Shown: positions 46,376-58,614 of the stretch, piece after piece
How the letters are laid out: each line of letters opens with the position of its first letter
Position numbering within the stretch: position 1 is the stretch's first letter
Source: Roseomonas acroporae
Lineage (GTDB): Bacteria; Pseudomonadota; Alphaproteobacteria; Acetobacterales; Acetobacteraceae
Length of the DNA: 64,000 nt
Assembly: GCF_023223525.1 (NCBI RefSeq)
Contig: NZ_JALPRX010000016.1
Location: forward strand, 24,457 to 88,456
Direction of reading: 5' to 3'
Made by a program: the position numbers and the translations under genes
The notes under the pieces: generated by a model
Database searches by the model: none
Told to the model about the DNA's origin: nothing
What the model saw: only the letters and a program-made list of their open reading frames with translations

Positions 46376-48961
46376 GCGCGACACTCACTCCGTGCTCGGC
46401 ACCGGGCGCCGTTCCGGCCCCGGTCCCGCCTCCCTCCGCGGCCCGCTGGCCCGCGCCGTCCGCCACCGCGGGCCGATCCGCCGCGGCAGGGCGCCAGGGC
46501 AGGGTCAGCACCGCGCGCGCCCCTGGCAGAGGACCGGGCGACGGACCGGGCGACGCACCGGAGGCACCGTCGAGTCGGTCCTCCAGGGTCAGGCGACCGC
46601 CATGGTCCTCCATGATCTTCTTGACGATGGCAAGGCCGAGGCCGGTTCCTTTCGCCTTGTGGGTGACGTAGGGCTCGGCGAGCTGCTCCCGCTCCTCGCC
46701 CGCCGGCAGGCCGACGCCGTCATCCTCCACCACCACCGACACGGAGTCGTCGGCGGGGACGATCCGGACGGCGATGCTCCCCGCCCCCTCGCGCATGCCC
46801 ACCGCGTCCGCCGCGTTCTGCAGCAGGTTGGTCAGCGCCTGGCCGAGCAGGCGGCGGTCGCAGGGCACGCTCAGCGGCGTCTCGGGCATCGTGGTGGTGT
46901 AGGCGATCTCGGGATGCGCGTCGCGCTGGAGGACCAGCGCGTCCCGCACCACCTGCCGCAGGTCCTCGGGCCGGATCACCGGCTGCGGCATGCGGGCGAA
47001 GGCGGAGAACTCGTCCACCATCCGGCCGATGTCGCCCACCTGCCGCACGATGGTATCCGTGCAGGCCCGGAACGTGTCCGGATCGGACTGTATCTCCTTG
47101 AGGTAGCGCCGCTTCAGCCGCTCTGCCGAGAGCTGGATCGGGGTCAGCGGGTTCTTGATCTCGTGCGCGATGCGCCGGGCGACGTCGGCCCAGGCGGCCT
47201 TGCGCTGGGCCGAGAGCAGCTCGGTGATGTCGTCGAAGGTCAGCACGTAGCCGGCGATGGCGCCCCCCGTCTCGCCGCCGGCCTCTCCCCTGCCGCCCGC
47301 CTGGCTCCTCCCCTGGCCTCCCCCTTGGCCTCCCCCTTGGCCTCCCCCTTGGCCCGCCTCCCCCGCCTCCTGGCGCTCGGCGCCGATCCGGGCGAGCAGG
47401 GTGCGGCGGTGGGAGGGCGAGCCCATGCGGATCTCGGCCGTGCGCGCGACGCCGTCGCGCATCACCGCCGCCAGCAGCTCGGCCATCTCCGGCACGGTGG
47501 CGGCGAGCGGCAGGCCGATCGCCGAGTCGAGGTCGAGGCCCAGCAGCACGCTGGCGGAACGGTTCGGCAGGTTGATCCGCCCGTCCAGGTCCAGCCCCAC
47601 CACCCCGGCGGAGACGCCCGAGAGCACCGTCTCGGTGAAGCGGCGCCGGTCGTCGATCTGCCGGTAGGCGGCCATCAGCTCGGCGCGCTGGGCGGAAAGC
47701 TGGCTGGTCATGCGGTTGAAGGCGCGCGAGAGCGAGGAGACCTCGTCGTCCGCCCGTCCCTCCTCCACCCGCGTCGTCAGGTCGCCCGAGCGGACCCGCT
47801 CGGCGGCGTTGATCAGGCCCGAGATCGGCCGGGCGAGCTGGTTGGCGAGCACCAGCCCCACCAGCACCGCCGCCAGCAGCACCAGCAGCGCCGCCACGGC
47901 GAAGATCATCACGAAGGTGATCTGCAGGCCCGAGCGGTTGCGGTCGAGCAGCTGGTACTGCTCCACCGCCTGCTCGGTGCGGCGCATGTGCTCGATCACC
48001 TGCGGGTCGACGGGGCGGCCGATCAGCAGCATCAGGCCGGGCTGGATGTCGAGCGAGACCACGGCGCGCACCCGCCCCTCCGACTCGCCCGGCAGCACGG
48101 CGACGTCGCCGGAGCGGGCGATCTCCAGCGCCCAGGAGGGGGGCGGGTCGAGCACGAAGCCGGTGGTCAGCCCGGCATGCGCCAGCACCCGGCCGAGGGT
48201 CGGCTCGAAGACCAGCGCCTCGGTCAGCCCGCGCAGCGCGGTGTGGGTGGCCAGCACCCGGGCGAAGGTCAGCCCGTTGTCGGGCAGCATCACCGCGGCG
48301 CGGTTGAGGTCGTTGGCCATGGCCAGCGCGTCGGCGCGGATGTTGCCGCGATGTTCCTCCAGATAGGCGCGGGAGGCGGCGAGGCTCTCCTCCAGCGTGG
48401 TGCGCACCCGGTCGCTGAACCAGGCCTGGACGCCGACATTGAAGAACAGCGCCGCGAAGCCCGCCACCAGCAGCGAGGGCACCACGGCCACCACGCCGAA
48501 CAGCAGCACGAGGCGCACATGCAGGCGCGAGCCGGCCGAGCCGCGCCGACGCTCCGCCCAGACCCGCACCAGCCGCCCGGCCAGGATGGCGCCGAGCAGC
48601 AGCAGCACGGCGAGGTTGACGAAGACCAGCGCCGTGACCTGCCCGGGGCGCGTCGGGCCGAACGGGTTGCCGTCGGCCAGCAGCGCGAAGGTGGCGACGG
48701 CGAAGACCAGCGCCAGCACCGCCAGCCCCAGCGTGACCACGCGGCCGAGCAGGAAGTCGACCAGCCGGCGCAGCAGCGAGGAAGGCTCGCCGGGCACCCG
48801 GGGGCCCGGCGCGGAGGAAGGCTCGCCGGGCACCCGGGGGCCCGGCGCGGAAGGCCCGCCCGGCAACCGGCTGCCGGGCGCGGAGGCCGCAGGCCGGCCG
48901 GCGGCGGGCGAGGCGGCCGGCGGGGCCGCGACCCGCGCCGCCCCGGCCCGTGCCGCCCTGG

Positions 48962-48965
<4 letters not shown>
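46365..48965 (-). CDS. ntrY: Nitrogen-regulation sensor kinase NtrY
   Basis: A membrane histidine kinase (866 aa). After a Pro/Gly-rich N-terminal tail come several membrane helices ([20 protein letters not shown] and following), a periplasmic region, a HAMP domain (about residue 370), PAS and a kinase core. The phospho-acceptor His is in [15 protein letters not shown]; the N box is [11 protein letters not shown] and the G box [12 protein letters not shown]. Two in-frame repeat expansions are present: a 36-bp duplication in the tail and a 12-bp Gly-Gln run in the PAS-kinase linker. It starts at a TTG overlapping the ntrC stop (TTGA). Confidence 0.95.
47308..47355 (-). repeat. In-frame 12-bp repeats inside ntrY
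   Basis: The plus strand carries several CCTCCCCCTTGG units in tandem, slightly diverged at the ends. On the coding strand they specify QGGG blocks in a linker before the kinase domain. Only the linker length is affected, so variation should be tolerated. Confidence 0.8.
48779..48850 (-). repeat. 36-bp tandem duplication in the ntrY N-terminus
   Basis: Two adjoining 36-base copies, each starting GAAGGCTCGCCGGGCACCCG on the plus strand, encode the repeated peptide [12 protein letters not shown] in the cytoplasmic tail. The copies are identical except at the outer end, and the frame is kept. Confidence 0.85.
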
Positions 48966-50409
<1,444 letters not shown>

Positions 50410-50413
<4 letters not shown>

Positions 50414-51642
50414 GACAGGTCCCCCCGGGCCGTGTGCGGGAGGGATGCCGAGCCGGGGGATTTGCCGGGGGGCGACCCGGTCGGCGCCACGGCGAGGGAG
50501 AGGCGGAAATTGGTCCGGCCGGGACGGCTGTCGCACTCGATCAGCCCGCCCTGGTCGGCCACCAGCTTCGCCACCAGGGCGAGGCCGAGCCCCTGCCCGG
50601 TGCGCTTGGTGGTGACGAAGGGCTCGAACAGCGTCGCGCGCACGCTCTCCGGGATGCCCGGGCCGTTGTCGCGCACGCTGACCTGGAGCGGCAGATGGAC
50701 CCGCTCGCGCGAGCCGGGCACGGCGATGCGCACGCCGTGCTGGTAGCCGGTGGAGAGCTGGATCTCGCCGTTGATCGGGTCGATCGCCTCGGCGGCGTTC
50801 TTCACGAGGTTCAAGAGGATCTGCACCAGTTGGTCGCGGTTGCCGTACACGGGCGGCAGCGAGGGGTCGTAATGCTCCACGAAGCGGATATGCGGCGCGA
50901 AGCCGGAGCTGGCGATGCGGCGGACATGGTCGAGCACCTGATGGATGTTCACCGCGCCGCGCTCGATCGGGTGGTCGGAGAACATGTCCATCCGGTCCAC
51001 CAGGGTGCGGATGCGGTCGGCCTCGTCGCAGATGAGCTGGCACAGCTCGCGGTCGGGGTCGGAGGCGGCCTGCTCCAGCAATTGCGCGGCGCCGCGGATG
51101 CCCGAGAGCGGGTTCTTCACCTCGTGCGCCAGCATCGCCGCCATGCCGCTGGCGGTGCGCGCCGCGCCGCGGAAATTCAGCGAGCGGTCGAGCATCTGCG
51201 CGGTGGAGACGCTGTTGAGCGTGAGCACCACCGCCCCGGTGGCTCCCCCCGGCAGCTCCTGCATCGGGGCGCCGTGCACGGCGACGTCGCGCCGGTGCAG
51301 GCGGGGCGAGTCGAGGGTGATGTCGTAGTCGGAGACCGGCGCGTCGGCGGCGCGCACCTGCTCGACCAGCGCGAAGAGGCGGCTGTCCTGCGGCACCAGG
51401 TCCTCCAGCCGCATCGCGTTGAGCGTGGCGATGGAGAGCTGGAAGAACTGCTCGGCGGCGGAGTTGGCGAAGCAGAAGCGGTTGCCGGCGTCCAGCACCA
51501 CCGTCGGCACCGGCAGCGCGCCGAGGATCGCCGCGGCGTCCGGCAGCGGCGCCGCGCGCTTCTCCACCGCCGCGGGCTTCGCCGCGCGGGGGCCGCGCGC
51601 GTTGCGCGCCGCGGCGGTCAGTCGCTGCACCACGCCGCTCAT
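50410..51642 (-). CDS. ntrB: Nitrogen-regulation sensor kinase NtrB
   Basis: A soluble histidine kinase/phosphatase (410 aa) that acts on NtrC in response to PII. A PAS domain ([19 protein letters not shown]) is followed by the phospho-acceptor motif [20 protein letters not shown], the N box [12 protein letters not shown], the G1 box VRDNGPGIP and the G2 region [13 protein letters not shown]. The start is the ATG at 51642, which overlaps the dusB stop as ATGA. The first 40 residues and the last 25 are low-complexity extensions. Confidence 0.95.
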
Positions 51643-52676
51643 GCCGCCGCTCCCGTGTCCCAACCCTGCAGCAGGGGGCCGTAGAAGGCGTGGACCAGCC
51701 GCTCCACCACCTCGGGCTCCGTCGCCAGGTTCACCGCCGCACGGAACTCGGCCGAGCCGGGCAGGCCCCTGGAGTACCAGGCGACATGCTTGCGGGCGAG
51801 GCGCAGCCCGACGTCGCGGCCGTGATGCGCGAGCATGTCCCGGTAGTGCTCCAGCAGGATCCGCATCTGCTCGGCGAGGCCCGGCGCGGCCGCGTCGCCC
51901 GCCGGGGCGAGGCCGAGACGGGCGGCCACCTGGCGCGGGAACCAGGGCCGGCCATAGGCGCCGCGCCCGATCATCACCCCGTCCGCGCCCGAGAGGCGCA
52001 GCGCCTCGGCCGCGTCCTCGACCGTCACGATGTCGCCGTTGGCGATCACCGGGATCGACACCGCCTCCTTCACCCGGCGGATGAAGGACCAGTCGGCGGT
52101 GCCGGTGTAGAGCTGCTGGCGGGTGCGGCCGTGCACCGTGACGAGACGGATGCCGCACTCCTCGGCGATGCGCGCGAGTCGGGGCGCGTTCAGGCTGTTG
52201 TGGTCCCAGCCCATGCGCATCTTCAGCGTCACCGGCGCCGAGACGGCGCGCACCGTCGCCTCCAGGATGCGGGCGGCGGCCACCTCGTCGCGCATCAGCG
52301 CCGAGCCGGCCTGCTGGCCGATCGCCACCTTCTTCACCGGGCAGCCGAAGTTGATGTCGATGATGCGGGCGCCGCGATCCTCGGCCAGCCGCGCCGCCTC
52401 GCCCATCACCGCCGGGTCGCAGCCGGCGAGCTGGACCGAGGAGGGGCTGCCGAAGCCGTCCACCTCCGCCATCTTCAGGGTCTGGCGGTTCTCGCGGACC
52501 ATCGCCTGGGAGGCGATCATCTCGGAGACGACCAGGCCGGTGCCGAGCGAGCGTGCCAGACGGCGGAAGGGCAGGTCGGTGACGCCCGACATGGGCGCGA
52601 GAATTACCGGCGTCTCGATCCGCACGCCCCCGCCGAGGTCGAGCGGCCGAGGGCCGGCGCCGATCATATTGCTCAT
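51639..52676 (-). CDS. dusB: tRNA-dihydrouridine synthase B
   Basis: An FMN enzyme (345 aa) that reduces uridines in tRNA. It opens [22 protein letters not shown]. Other motifs are [10 protein letters not shown] with the conserved active-site cysteine, [37 protein letters not shown] and [11 protein letters not shown]. It is the first gene of the ntr operon, an arrangement seen widely (the nifR3-ntrB name reflects it). The promoter should lie in the 190-base gap upstream, but no sequence stands out. Confidence 0.96.
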   Translation of the reverse strand: MSNMIGAGPRPLDLGGGVRIETPVILAPMSGVTDLPFRRLARSLGTGLVVSEMIASQAMVRENRQTLKMAEVDGFGSPSSVQLAGCDPAVMGEAARLAEDRGARIIDINFGCPVKKVAIGQQAGSALMRDEVAAARILEATVRAVSAPVTLKMRMGWDHNSLNAPRLARIAEECGIRLVTVHGRTRQQLYTGTADWSFIRRVKEAVSIPVIANGDIVTVEDAAEALRLSGADGVMIGRGAYGRPWFPRQVAARLGLAPAGDAAAPGLAEQMRILLEHYRDMLAHHGRDVGLRLARKHVAWYSRGLPGSAEFRAAVNLATEPEVVERLVHAFYGPLLQGWDTGAAA

Positions 52677-52866
52677 GATTTGGGCAAGCTAGTCGAGTGG
52701 CCGCCGTCTCGCAAGGCATGCTGCGTTGCCGATAGCGGAACGATGTCCGCTTTGTTGCCTTCGCCCATCCGCCCCGCCGCCCCCGATGAAAGGTGGGCCG
52801 TCCCACGCAACACGGTCTCCCATTCGCGACTCGCCGGGTCGCGGCGACACGCCGCCGGATCGGGTC

Positions 52867-53796
52867 TCACCGGTGGTCCTGCCATGGACCACGCGCGCCC
52901 GTCCCGTGATCCCCCACCTCATGGCCCCCCACCTCATGGGCCCCCGTCCCATCGCCCTCCGCCCCATCGCTCTCTGGGGCACCCGCCAGCATGGCGGCGA
53001 TGGCCTGGCGCATCGCCATGACGCCACCCTGGCCGCCGACGGGGTGGCCCGCCCCCTCCACCAGCGTGAAGCCGGCCGGATTCGGCACGGCGGCCGCCAC
53101 CCGCGCGCCCATCGCCGGCGGGATGAGACCGTCCCCGGCACCGTGCAGCACCCGCACCGGCGCCGCGACACGCGGCGCCAGCGCCAGCGTGTCGAACGGA
53201 TGGCGCAGCAGCAGCCGGACGGGGACCAGGGGAAAGCGCTCCCCCGCCAATTCGCGCAGGGAGGTGAACGGGGCGTCGAGCACCACGCCGGCGACGGCGT
53301 CGGGATGCGCCGCCGCCAGCCACATGGCGAGATAGGTCCCGAGGCTCTCGCCGACCAGGACGACCGGCCGCCCCGGCCAGGCGCGGCGCAGCCAGCCGAG
53401 CTGGGTCTCGGCATCCTCCTCCAGCCCGGCCTGGGTGGGCCGGCCGGGATTGCCGCCATAGCCGCGATATCCGGCGATCAGCACGCCGTGGCCGGCCTCG
53501 GCCAGCGGCCGCAGCAGACCGGCACGGTCCGCCGCGTTGCCGCCATTGCCGTGCAGGTAGAGCAGCACCGCGCCGTCCGCGGTTGGCCCGCCCGATGCCG
53601 TCGGCGTGGCCAGGGCGACGAGGCCGGGTCCGATCGTGACCGGCCGGAAGGGTCCGGTCGCCGTGAGGACGCGCGGGTCCGGAAAGAAGATCAGGTGCTC
53701 CTGCAATCCCCACAACGCCAGGCAGGCCAGCAGCCAGACCAGCCCGACGGCCCCGCCGAGCAGGGCGGCGATGCGCGGGCCGGCCGTCAGCGGCAT
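52867..53796 (-). CDS. Alpha/beta hydrolase, membrane-anchored (BEM46-like)
   Basis: A 309-residue hydrolase with an N-terminal membrane anchor ([20 protein letters not shown]) and the hallmark [20 protein letters not shown] oxyanion region. The nucleophile is in [13 protein letters not shown], an Asp in [10 protein letters not shown], and the final His in [10 protein letters not shown]. This pattern matches the BEM46/ABHD13-like group of unknown substrate. The tail contains [11 protein letters not shown], encoded by a 15-bp tandem repeat (52912-52941), and the last 25 residues are not conserved-looking. Starts at the ATG at 53796. Confidence 0.85.
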   Translation of the reverse strand: MPLTAGPRIAALLGGAVGLVWLLACLALWGLQEHLIFFPDPRVLTATGPFRPVTIGPGLVALATPTASGGPTADGAVLLYLHGNGGNAADRAGLLRPLAEAGHGVLIAGYRGYGGNPGRPTQAGLEEDAETQLGWLRRAWPGRPVVLVGESLGTYLAMWLAAAHPDAVAGVVLDAPFTSLRELAGERFPLVPVRLLLRHPFDTLALAPRVAAPVRVLHGAGDGLIPPAMGARVAAAVPNPAGFTLVEGAGHPVGGQGGVMAMRQAIAAMLAGAPESDGAEGDGTGAHEVGGHEVGDHGTGARGPWQDHR

Positions 53797-53914
53797 CGGC
53801 GTCCCTCCCGACATCCTCCCGGCAGCGCCCTCCACGCGGATTTCCCCCCGTGATTTCCCCCGCGACTTCCCCTGTGATTTCCACTGGCGCCGATCCGCAC
53901 TAGCTTCCGCCCCC

Positions 53915-55063
53915 ATGCGAGTCGCCGCCCTGTTGATGGCCGCGGGCCGGGGTACCCGGTTCGGCGCCGAGATGCCAAAGCAATACCTGCCGCTGCTCGG
54001 CCGCCCCGTGCTGCGCCGCGCCGCCGAGGCACTGCTCGCCGACGGGCTGGTGGAGACGATCCAGCCCGTCTGCGGCGAGGGCGAGTCGGGGCGGGTCGCC
54101 GCCATCCTGGAGGGGCTGCCGGTCCTTCCCCCCGTGGCGGGCGGCGCGACCCGGCAGGAGAGCGTCCGCGCCGGGCTGCGCGCGCTGGCCGGTGCCGCGC
54201 CCGAGCTGGTGCTGGTGCACGACGCCGCCCGTCCCGTGGTGCCGCCGGGCACGGTCGCCCGGCTGCTGGAGGCGCTGCGCGAATTCCCCGGCGCGATCCC
54301 GGCGCAGCCCGTGGCGGACACCCTCAAGCGCGCCGAGGGCGGGCGCATCCTGGAGACGGTGCCGCGCGCCGGCCTGTTCCGGGCACAGACGCCGCAGGCC
54401 TTCCGCTACGAGGTGCTGCGCGAGGCGCACGAGGCCGCAACCGCCGAGGCGACCGACGATGCCGCCCTGCTGGAGGCCGCCGGCCTGCCGGTCGCGATCG
54501 TCGAGGGATCGGAGAACAACGTGAAGCTGACCTTCCCCGAGGACCTCGCCCGCGTCGAGGCATCGCTGGCTGCGCGCCTGCTGCCGCGCGTCGGCACCGG
54601 CTTCGACGTGCATCGCCTCGTCGAGGGCCGGCCGATGATCCTGTGCGGGGTCACGGTCCCCTCCCCGCTCGGCCTGGACGGGCATTCCGATGCCGATGTC
54701 GGCATCCACGCGCTGTGCGACGCGATCTACGGCGCGCTGGCGGACGGCGACATCGGCCGGCACTTCCCGCCTTCCGAGAACGAGTGGAAGGACGCCGACA
54801 GCGCCCGCTTCCTGCGCCATGCGGCCCGGCGCGTGGCCGAGCGCGGCGGCGTGATCGCCAACGCCGACGTGACGCTGATCTGCGAGCGGCCGAAGATCAC
54901 GCCGCACGCCCCGGCGATGCGGGCGCGGCTGGCCGAGCTGATGGGCGTGCCGGTGGAGCGGGTCTCCGTGAAGGCGACCACCACGGAGCGGCTGGGCTTC
55001 CCGGGGCGCGGCGAGGGCATCGCGGCGCAGGCGGCGGCGACGGTGCTGGTGCCGTTCGGCTGA
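53915..55063 (+). CDS. ispDF: Bifunctional IspD/IspF enzyme
   Basis: Two enzymes of the MEP isoprenoid pathway fused in 382 aa. The N-terminal IspD half (cytidylyltransferase) has [19 protein letters not shown], the HDAARPVVP motif and [12 protein letters not shown]. The C-terminal IspF half (cyclodiphosphate synthase) starts [13 protein letters not shown] and has [18 protein letters not shown], the zinc-binding DxH and H ligands, and [19 protein letters not shown]. This fusion is frequent in alphaproteobacteria. No clear ribosome-binding site precedes the ATG at 53915. Confidence 0.97.
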   Translation: MRVAALLMAAGRGTRFGAEMPKQYLPLLGRPVLRRAAEALLADGLVETIQPVCGEGESGRVAAILEGLPVLPPVAGGATRQESVRAGLRALAGAAPELVLVHDAARPVVPPGTVARLLEALREFPGAIPAQPVADTLKRAEGGRILETVPRAGLFRAQTPQAFRYEVLREAHEAATAEATDDAALLEAAGLPVAIVEGSENNVKLTFPEDLARVEASLAARLLPRVGTGFDVHRLVEGRPMILCGVTVPSPLGLDGHSDADVGIHALCDAIYGALADGDIGRHFPPSENEWKDADSARFLRHAARRVAERGGVIANADVTLICERPKITPHAPAMRARLAELMGVPVERVSVKATTTERLGFPGRGEGIAAQAAATVLVPFG

Positions 55064-55099
55064 GACCGGGGCGCCATCGAGGCTCCGCCCCGGACCCCG

Positions 55100-55288
55100 C
55101 CAGGAAGGGCGCTGCCCTTCCCTGGACCCATCCCGCCAAGGGGCGAAGCCCCCTTGGATCCCCCTTTCCGGAAGAAGGCCCGGCCGTTGCAACGGTCGGG
55201 ACCCAAACGAAGAGAGGTCCAGGAGGGCCTCGCCCTCCTGGTGGATGGGGGCCGGGGAAGGCAACGCCTTCCCCGGGCGGTTCCGCCC
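55100..55288. repeat. Cluster of six GC hairpins between ispDF and cutA
   Basis: Six inverted repeats follow each other between two convergent genes: 55100-55125 (AAGGGC/GCCCTT core), 55136-55157 (CCAAGGGG/CCCCTTGG), 55179-55200 (CCCGGCCGTT/AACGGTCGGG), 55219-55241 (CCAGGAGGGC/GCCCTCCTGG), 55254-55274 (GGGGAAGGC/GCCTTCCCC) and 55275-55288 (GGGCGG/CCGCCC). Loops are short. This can terminate transcription in both directions, but so many hairpins exceed what termination needs. Confidence 0.85.
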
Positions 55289-55302
55289 GCGCGCCCTCCC
55301 CG

Positions 55303-55653
55303 TCAGGCCTCGACGCTACCGCCCCCCGCGCACCCCGCCCGCACCCAGGCGAGGAATTCCGGGTCGCCCTCGGCCGGCACGGCCAGGATGCAGGGCAGCT
55401 CGTAGCTGTGCAGCGCCCGGACCCGGGCCCGCAGCGCCTCGAAGACGCCGGCCGTGGTCTTGGCGAGGAAGGCGGCTTCCGGCCCCTCCTCCACCTTCCC
55501 CTGCCACTTGTAGATCGCGGTGTGGCCCGGCAGCAGGTTGACGCAGGCGGCCAGCCCCCCCTCGACCAGCGCCCGTCCGATCCGCCGCGCCTCCGCCGCG
55601 TCGGCGGCGGTGACGTAGACCCAGAGGACGGTGTCGGGCGGGTGCAGGATCAC
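55303..55653 (-). CDS. cutA: CutA1 divalent-ion tolerance protein
   Basis: A small trimeric protein (116 aa) of the CutA1 family, linked to metal tolerance. It has VLWVYVTAADAAEARRIGRA, then the highly conserved GLAACVNLLPGHTAIYKWQGK, EGPEAAFLAKTTAG and HSYELPCILAVP. It starts at a GTG that overlaps the thiolase stop (GTGA). Its 3' end faces the hairpin cluster. Confidence 0.95.
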   Translation of the reverse strand: MILHPPDTVLWVYVTAADAAEARRIGRALVEGGLAACVNLLPGHTAIYKWQGKVEEGPEAAFLAKTTAGVFEALRARVRALHSYELPCILAVPAEGDPEFLAWVRAGCAGGGSVEA

Positions 55654-56843
55654 CCGAGGCGTTCCAGCACCGAGACGTAGTTGGCGACCGCCGCCCCGCC
55701 CATGTTGAACACCGCCCCGAGTTCCGCCTTCGGGAGCTGCATCGTGCCGGCCTGCCCCGTGAGCTGCATCGCCGCGATGGCGTGCATGGAGATGCCGGTC
55801 GCCCCGATCGGGTGGCCCTTGGACTTCAGCCCGCCGGAGCGGTTCACCGGCAGCTTCCCGTCCGCCGCCGACCAGCCCTCCAGCGCGGCGCGCGCGCCCT
55901 GCCCTTCCGGCGCCAGGCCCATCGCCTCGTAGGCCAGCAGCTCGGCGATGGTGAAGCAGTCGTGCACCTCGGCGAAGGAGAGGTCGCCGAGGCCGACCCC
56001 GGCACCGGAAAGCGCCCGCGACCAGGCCTCGCGCGGCCCCTCGAAGCGGATCACGTCGCGCGCCGAGATGGGCAGGAAGTCGTTCACCTGCACCGCCGAG
56101 CGGAAGCGCACCGCCTTGCCCATGGCGCGCGCCGTCTCCTCGTCGGTCAGCACCAGCGCGGCAGCGCCGTCCGAGACCAGCGAGCAGTCCGTGCGCTTCA
56201 GCGGCCCCGCGACGAAGGGGTTCTTCTCGCTCTCCCGGCGGCAGAACTCGTAGCCGAGATCCTTGCGCATCTGGGCGTAGGGGTTGTCCACGCCGTTGCG
56301 GTGGTTCTTGGCGGCGATGGCGGCCAGCGCGTCGGACTGGTCGCCGTGGCGCTGGAAGTAGCTCTCGGCGATGCGGCCGAACACGCCGGCGAAGCCCGCC
56401 GGGATGTCGCCCTCCTCCTTGCGGTAGGAGGCGTTGAGCAGCACGTCGCCGATCTGCGGCCCCGGGGTCGCCGTCATCTTCTCGGCGCCGACCACCAGGG
56501 CGAAGCGGGAACGCCTCGCGGCGATGCCGGTCAGGGCGCCGTGGATCGCGGCGGAGCCGGTGGCGCAGGCGTTCTCGTAGCGCGTGGCCGGCCGGAAGCG
56601 CAGCTCCGGCAGCGACTGGAACACCAGCGAGGCAGGGAAATCCTGCTTCTGGAAGCCGGCGTTGAACACGCCCACATGGACGGCGTCGATCTCGGCCGGC
56701 TCGATGCCGGCATCCTCGATGGCGGCGCGGGCGACGCGGCCGAGCAGCGCCTCGATGTCGGGCGCGTCCTCCAGCCGGCCGAAGGGGGTGTGCGACCACC
56801 CGACGATGCAGGCGCCGGCCGCCTCGTTGCTCGAACCGCTCAT
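55650..56843 (-). CDS. Thiolase family acetyl-CoA acetyltransferase (SCP2-type)
   Basis: A 397-residue thiolase-fold enzyme. The nucleophilic Cys93 is in YENACATGSAAI and the catalytic histidine in SKGHPIGATGISMHA. VHDCFTIAELLAYEAMGL is typical of the SCP-x/lipid-transfer branch rather than classical biosynthetic thiolases. Strong GGAGGAG before the ATG at 56843. It shares an operon with cutA, an uncommon pairing. It may act on branched or steroid-like acyl-CoAs, but the substrate is not evident. Confidence 0.88.
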   Translation of the reverse strand: MSGSSNEAAGACIVGWSHTPFGRLEDAPDIEALLGRVARAAIEDAGIEPAEIDAVHVGVFNAGFQKQDFPASLVFQSLPELRFRPATRYENACATGSAAIHGALTGIAARRSRFALVVGAEKMTATPGPQIGDVLLNASYRKEEGDIPAGFAGVFGRIAESYFQRHGDQSDALAAIAAKNHRNGVDNPYAQMRKDLGYEFCRRESEKNPFVAGPLKRTDCSLVSDGAAALVLTDEETARAMGKAVRFRSAVQVNDFLPISARDVIRFEGPREAWSRALSGAGVGLGDLSFAEVHDCFTIAELLAYEAMGLAPEGQGARAALEGWSAADGKLPVNRSGGLKSKGHPIGATGISMHAIAAMQLTGQAGTMQLPKAELGAVFNMGGAAVANYVSVLERLG

Positions 56844-56941
56844 TCCCGTTCTCCTCCGTGCGTTCGGGGCAGGATAGAGTGGAACGGCGTGGCGTTGAAT
56901 GGGATGCGGCCGCGGGCCGCGTCGGGCAGGGGAGCGGGCGG

Positions 56942-57250
56942 ATGCGACTGGTGAGGATCGCCTTGGCGGCGACGGTGGCGGCGACCCTTCCCGCCGTCGC
57001 CCGGCCCGCCTTCGCCCAGGTGACGTGGTTCCTGACCCCGCTGCAGCAGCCACCGGCCGACCCGCCGCGCCGGCCGCTCTCGCCGCTCGGTCCCGGGGGC
57101 AGCCAGTCGCTGGGCCCCGGCGGCGGGCAGTCCCTGGGGCCGGGCGGCGGGCAGTCGCTCGGACCGAGCGGCCTGTCGGGGCAGCCCCTGCCGCGCGGCG
57201 GCCCCTGCGGGCTGGCGCCGCTGCCGCCCTGCATCCCGCCGAGCCGCTGA
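56942..57250 (+). CDS. Small secreted Pro/Gly-rich protein
   Basis: A 102-residue protein of no recognised family. The signal peptide is LVRIALAATVAATLPAVARPAFAQ. The mature part has three repeats of the type QSLGPGGG and a proline-rich tail with a cysteine pair (GPCGLAPLPPC). The start at 56942 is the ATG that opens the signal peptide. It is divergent from the thiolase gene, and a hairpin follows. Probably periplasmic or secreted. Confidence 0.6.
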   Translation: MRLVRIALAATVAATLPAVARPAFAQVTWFLTPLQQPPADPPRRPLSPLGPGGSQSLGPGGGQSLGPGGGQSLGPSGLSGQPLPRGGPCGLAPLPPCIPPSR

Positions 57251-57251
57251 C

Positions 57252-57279
57252 GGGCGGCCCCCGGCAGGGGAGGCCGCCC
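57252..57279. terminator. Hairpin between convergent genes
   Basis: GGGCGGCC (57252-57259) pairs with GGCCGCCC (57272-57279), with extra C/G pairing inside the loop. It sits between the ends of the small secreted protein gene and the lipase gene and can serve both as a terminator. Confidence 0.55.
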
Positions 57280-57286
57280 CTCCGTC

Positions 57287-58426
57287 TCAGCGTCGGACGC
57301 GACGCCCCGCCGCGACGGGCGCCACCGCCGGCAGGGGCGCGGCGAAGGCGGCGCGCAGGCGCTCCCCGGCATAGGCCTGGGCCAGCGCCGCCTGCTGCAC
57401 CACCGCCCCGGTGCCGAAGAATTCGTGGGTGACGCCCGGATAGAGGCGCATCTCCGTCGGCACGCCGGCGCCCTGGAGCTTCCGCGCCAGCATCTCGCCG
57501 CCGGAACGCAGCGGGTCGATGTCGGCCAGGATGATCGTGGTGGGCGGCAGGCCCCGCAGGTCGGCCTTGCCCACCACGTCGAGGCGCGGGTCGCCGAGGT
57601 CGCCGGGGTTGCGGGCGTAGAAGCTCAGGAACCAGTCGAGCATCGCGGCATTCAGCGGCACCGCGTCGCGGTTCTCGCGCACCGAGGGGACGTCCATGTC
57701 GGTGCCGGCCACCGGGTAGATCAGCACCTGCGCGACGGGCTGCGGCTGGTGCTGGTCGCGCACCGCGATGGCGACGTTGATCGCCAGGTTGCCGCCCGCG
57801 CTCTCGCCGGCCAGCGCCACGCGGCGCGGGTCGCCGCCGAATTCCGGGGCGTGGGTGACGGCGTAGTTGTAGCCGAACACCGCGTCGTCATGCGCCGCCG
57901 GGAAGCGGTTCTCCGGCGCCTGCCGGTAGTGCACGGAGAGCACGATCGCGCCGGACTGCGCCGCGATGGCGCGGGCCGAGGCGTCGTAGGTGTCGAGATC
58001 GGCGATCACCCAGCCGCCGCCGTGGAAGTAGACCACGACCGGCAGCGGCCCGGCGCCGCGGGCCGGGACGTAGAGCCGCGCCTGGAGCGGCGTGGGGCCG
58101 CCTGGGATCAGCAGGTCGCGCACCTCGGCCATGGGCAGCGGCGTGGTGGGCATGCCGCGCTGGACCTGAACGCGGCGCACGGCATCGGCGATGGTGGGCT
58201 GGCGCCGCGCCTCGGCGGGGCTGAGGGATTCGATCGGCTTCGGCCCGAGCGACTCGAAGGCCGCGATCACCGCCCCCATGTCGGGCTGCGCCCGGGCGAT
58301 GGTGCGCTGCGCGATCTCCATCGGCGAGGCGCAGCCGGCCAGGCCGAGCAGGCCGGGAGTGGCGACGGCAGCGGATGCGCCGAGCAGAAGCGAGCGGCGG
58401 GGCAGGCGGAACGCGGTGACTGGCAT
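57287..58426 (-). CDS. Alpha/beta hydrolase, hormone-sensitive-lipase family, secreted
   Basis: A 379-residue esterase/lipase. The signal peptide LPRRSLLLGASAAVATPG ends at a lipobox-like GLAGC, so it may be a lipoprotein. The HSL oxyanion motif is YFHGGGWVIADLD, the nucleophile is in LAGESAGGNLAIN, the Asp is in ILADIDPLRSGG and the His in GVTHEFFG. Members hydrolyse short acyl esters. The upstream gap holds several dispersed repeats. Confidence 0.92.
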   Translation of the reverse strand: MPVTAFRLPRRSLLLGASAAVATPGLLGLAGCASPMEIAQRTIARAQPDMGAVIAAFESLGPKPIESLSPAEARRQPTIADAVRRVQVQRGMPTTPLPMAEVRDLLIPGGPTPLQARLYVPARGAGPLPVVVYFHGGGWVIADLDTYDASARAIAAQSGAIVLSVHYRQAPENRFPAAHDDAVFGYNYAVTHAPEFGGDPRRVALAGESAGGNLAINVAIAVRDQHQPQPVAQVLIYPVAGTDMDVPSVRENRDAVPLNAAMLDWFLSFYARNPGDLGDPRLDVVGKADLRGLPPTTIILADIDPLRSGGEMLARKLQGAGVPTEMRLYPGVTHEFFGTGAVVQQAALAQAYAGERLRAAFAAPLPAVAPVAAGRRVRR

Positions 58427-58614
58427 GACGGACCCTGGGTTCGATTGGCCCAGTGAACGTCCGGCCCCGTGCACGGTTCGGCACCGGCCGGCCTTGCCAC
58501 GCCCATCCCGGCACACGTTTCCGCGCCGGGGCGCGTGCCTGTCGTCCGCCATCGGCGGCCGTGACGCGCCGCCCCGGCCACACCGCCGATCGTTTCCATC
58601 GTTCGCCGATGGCG

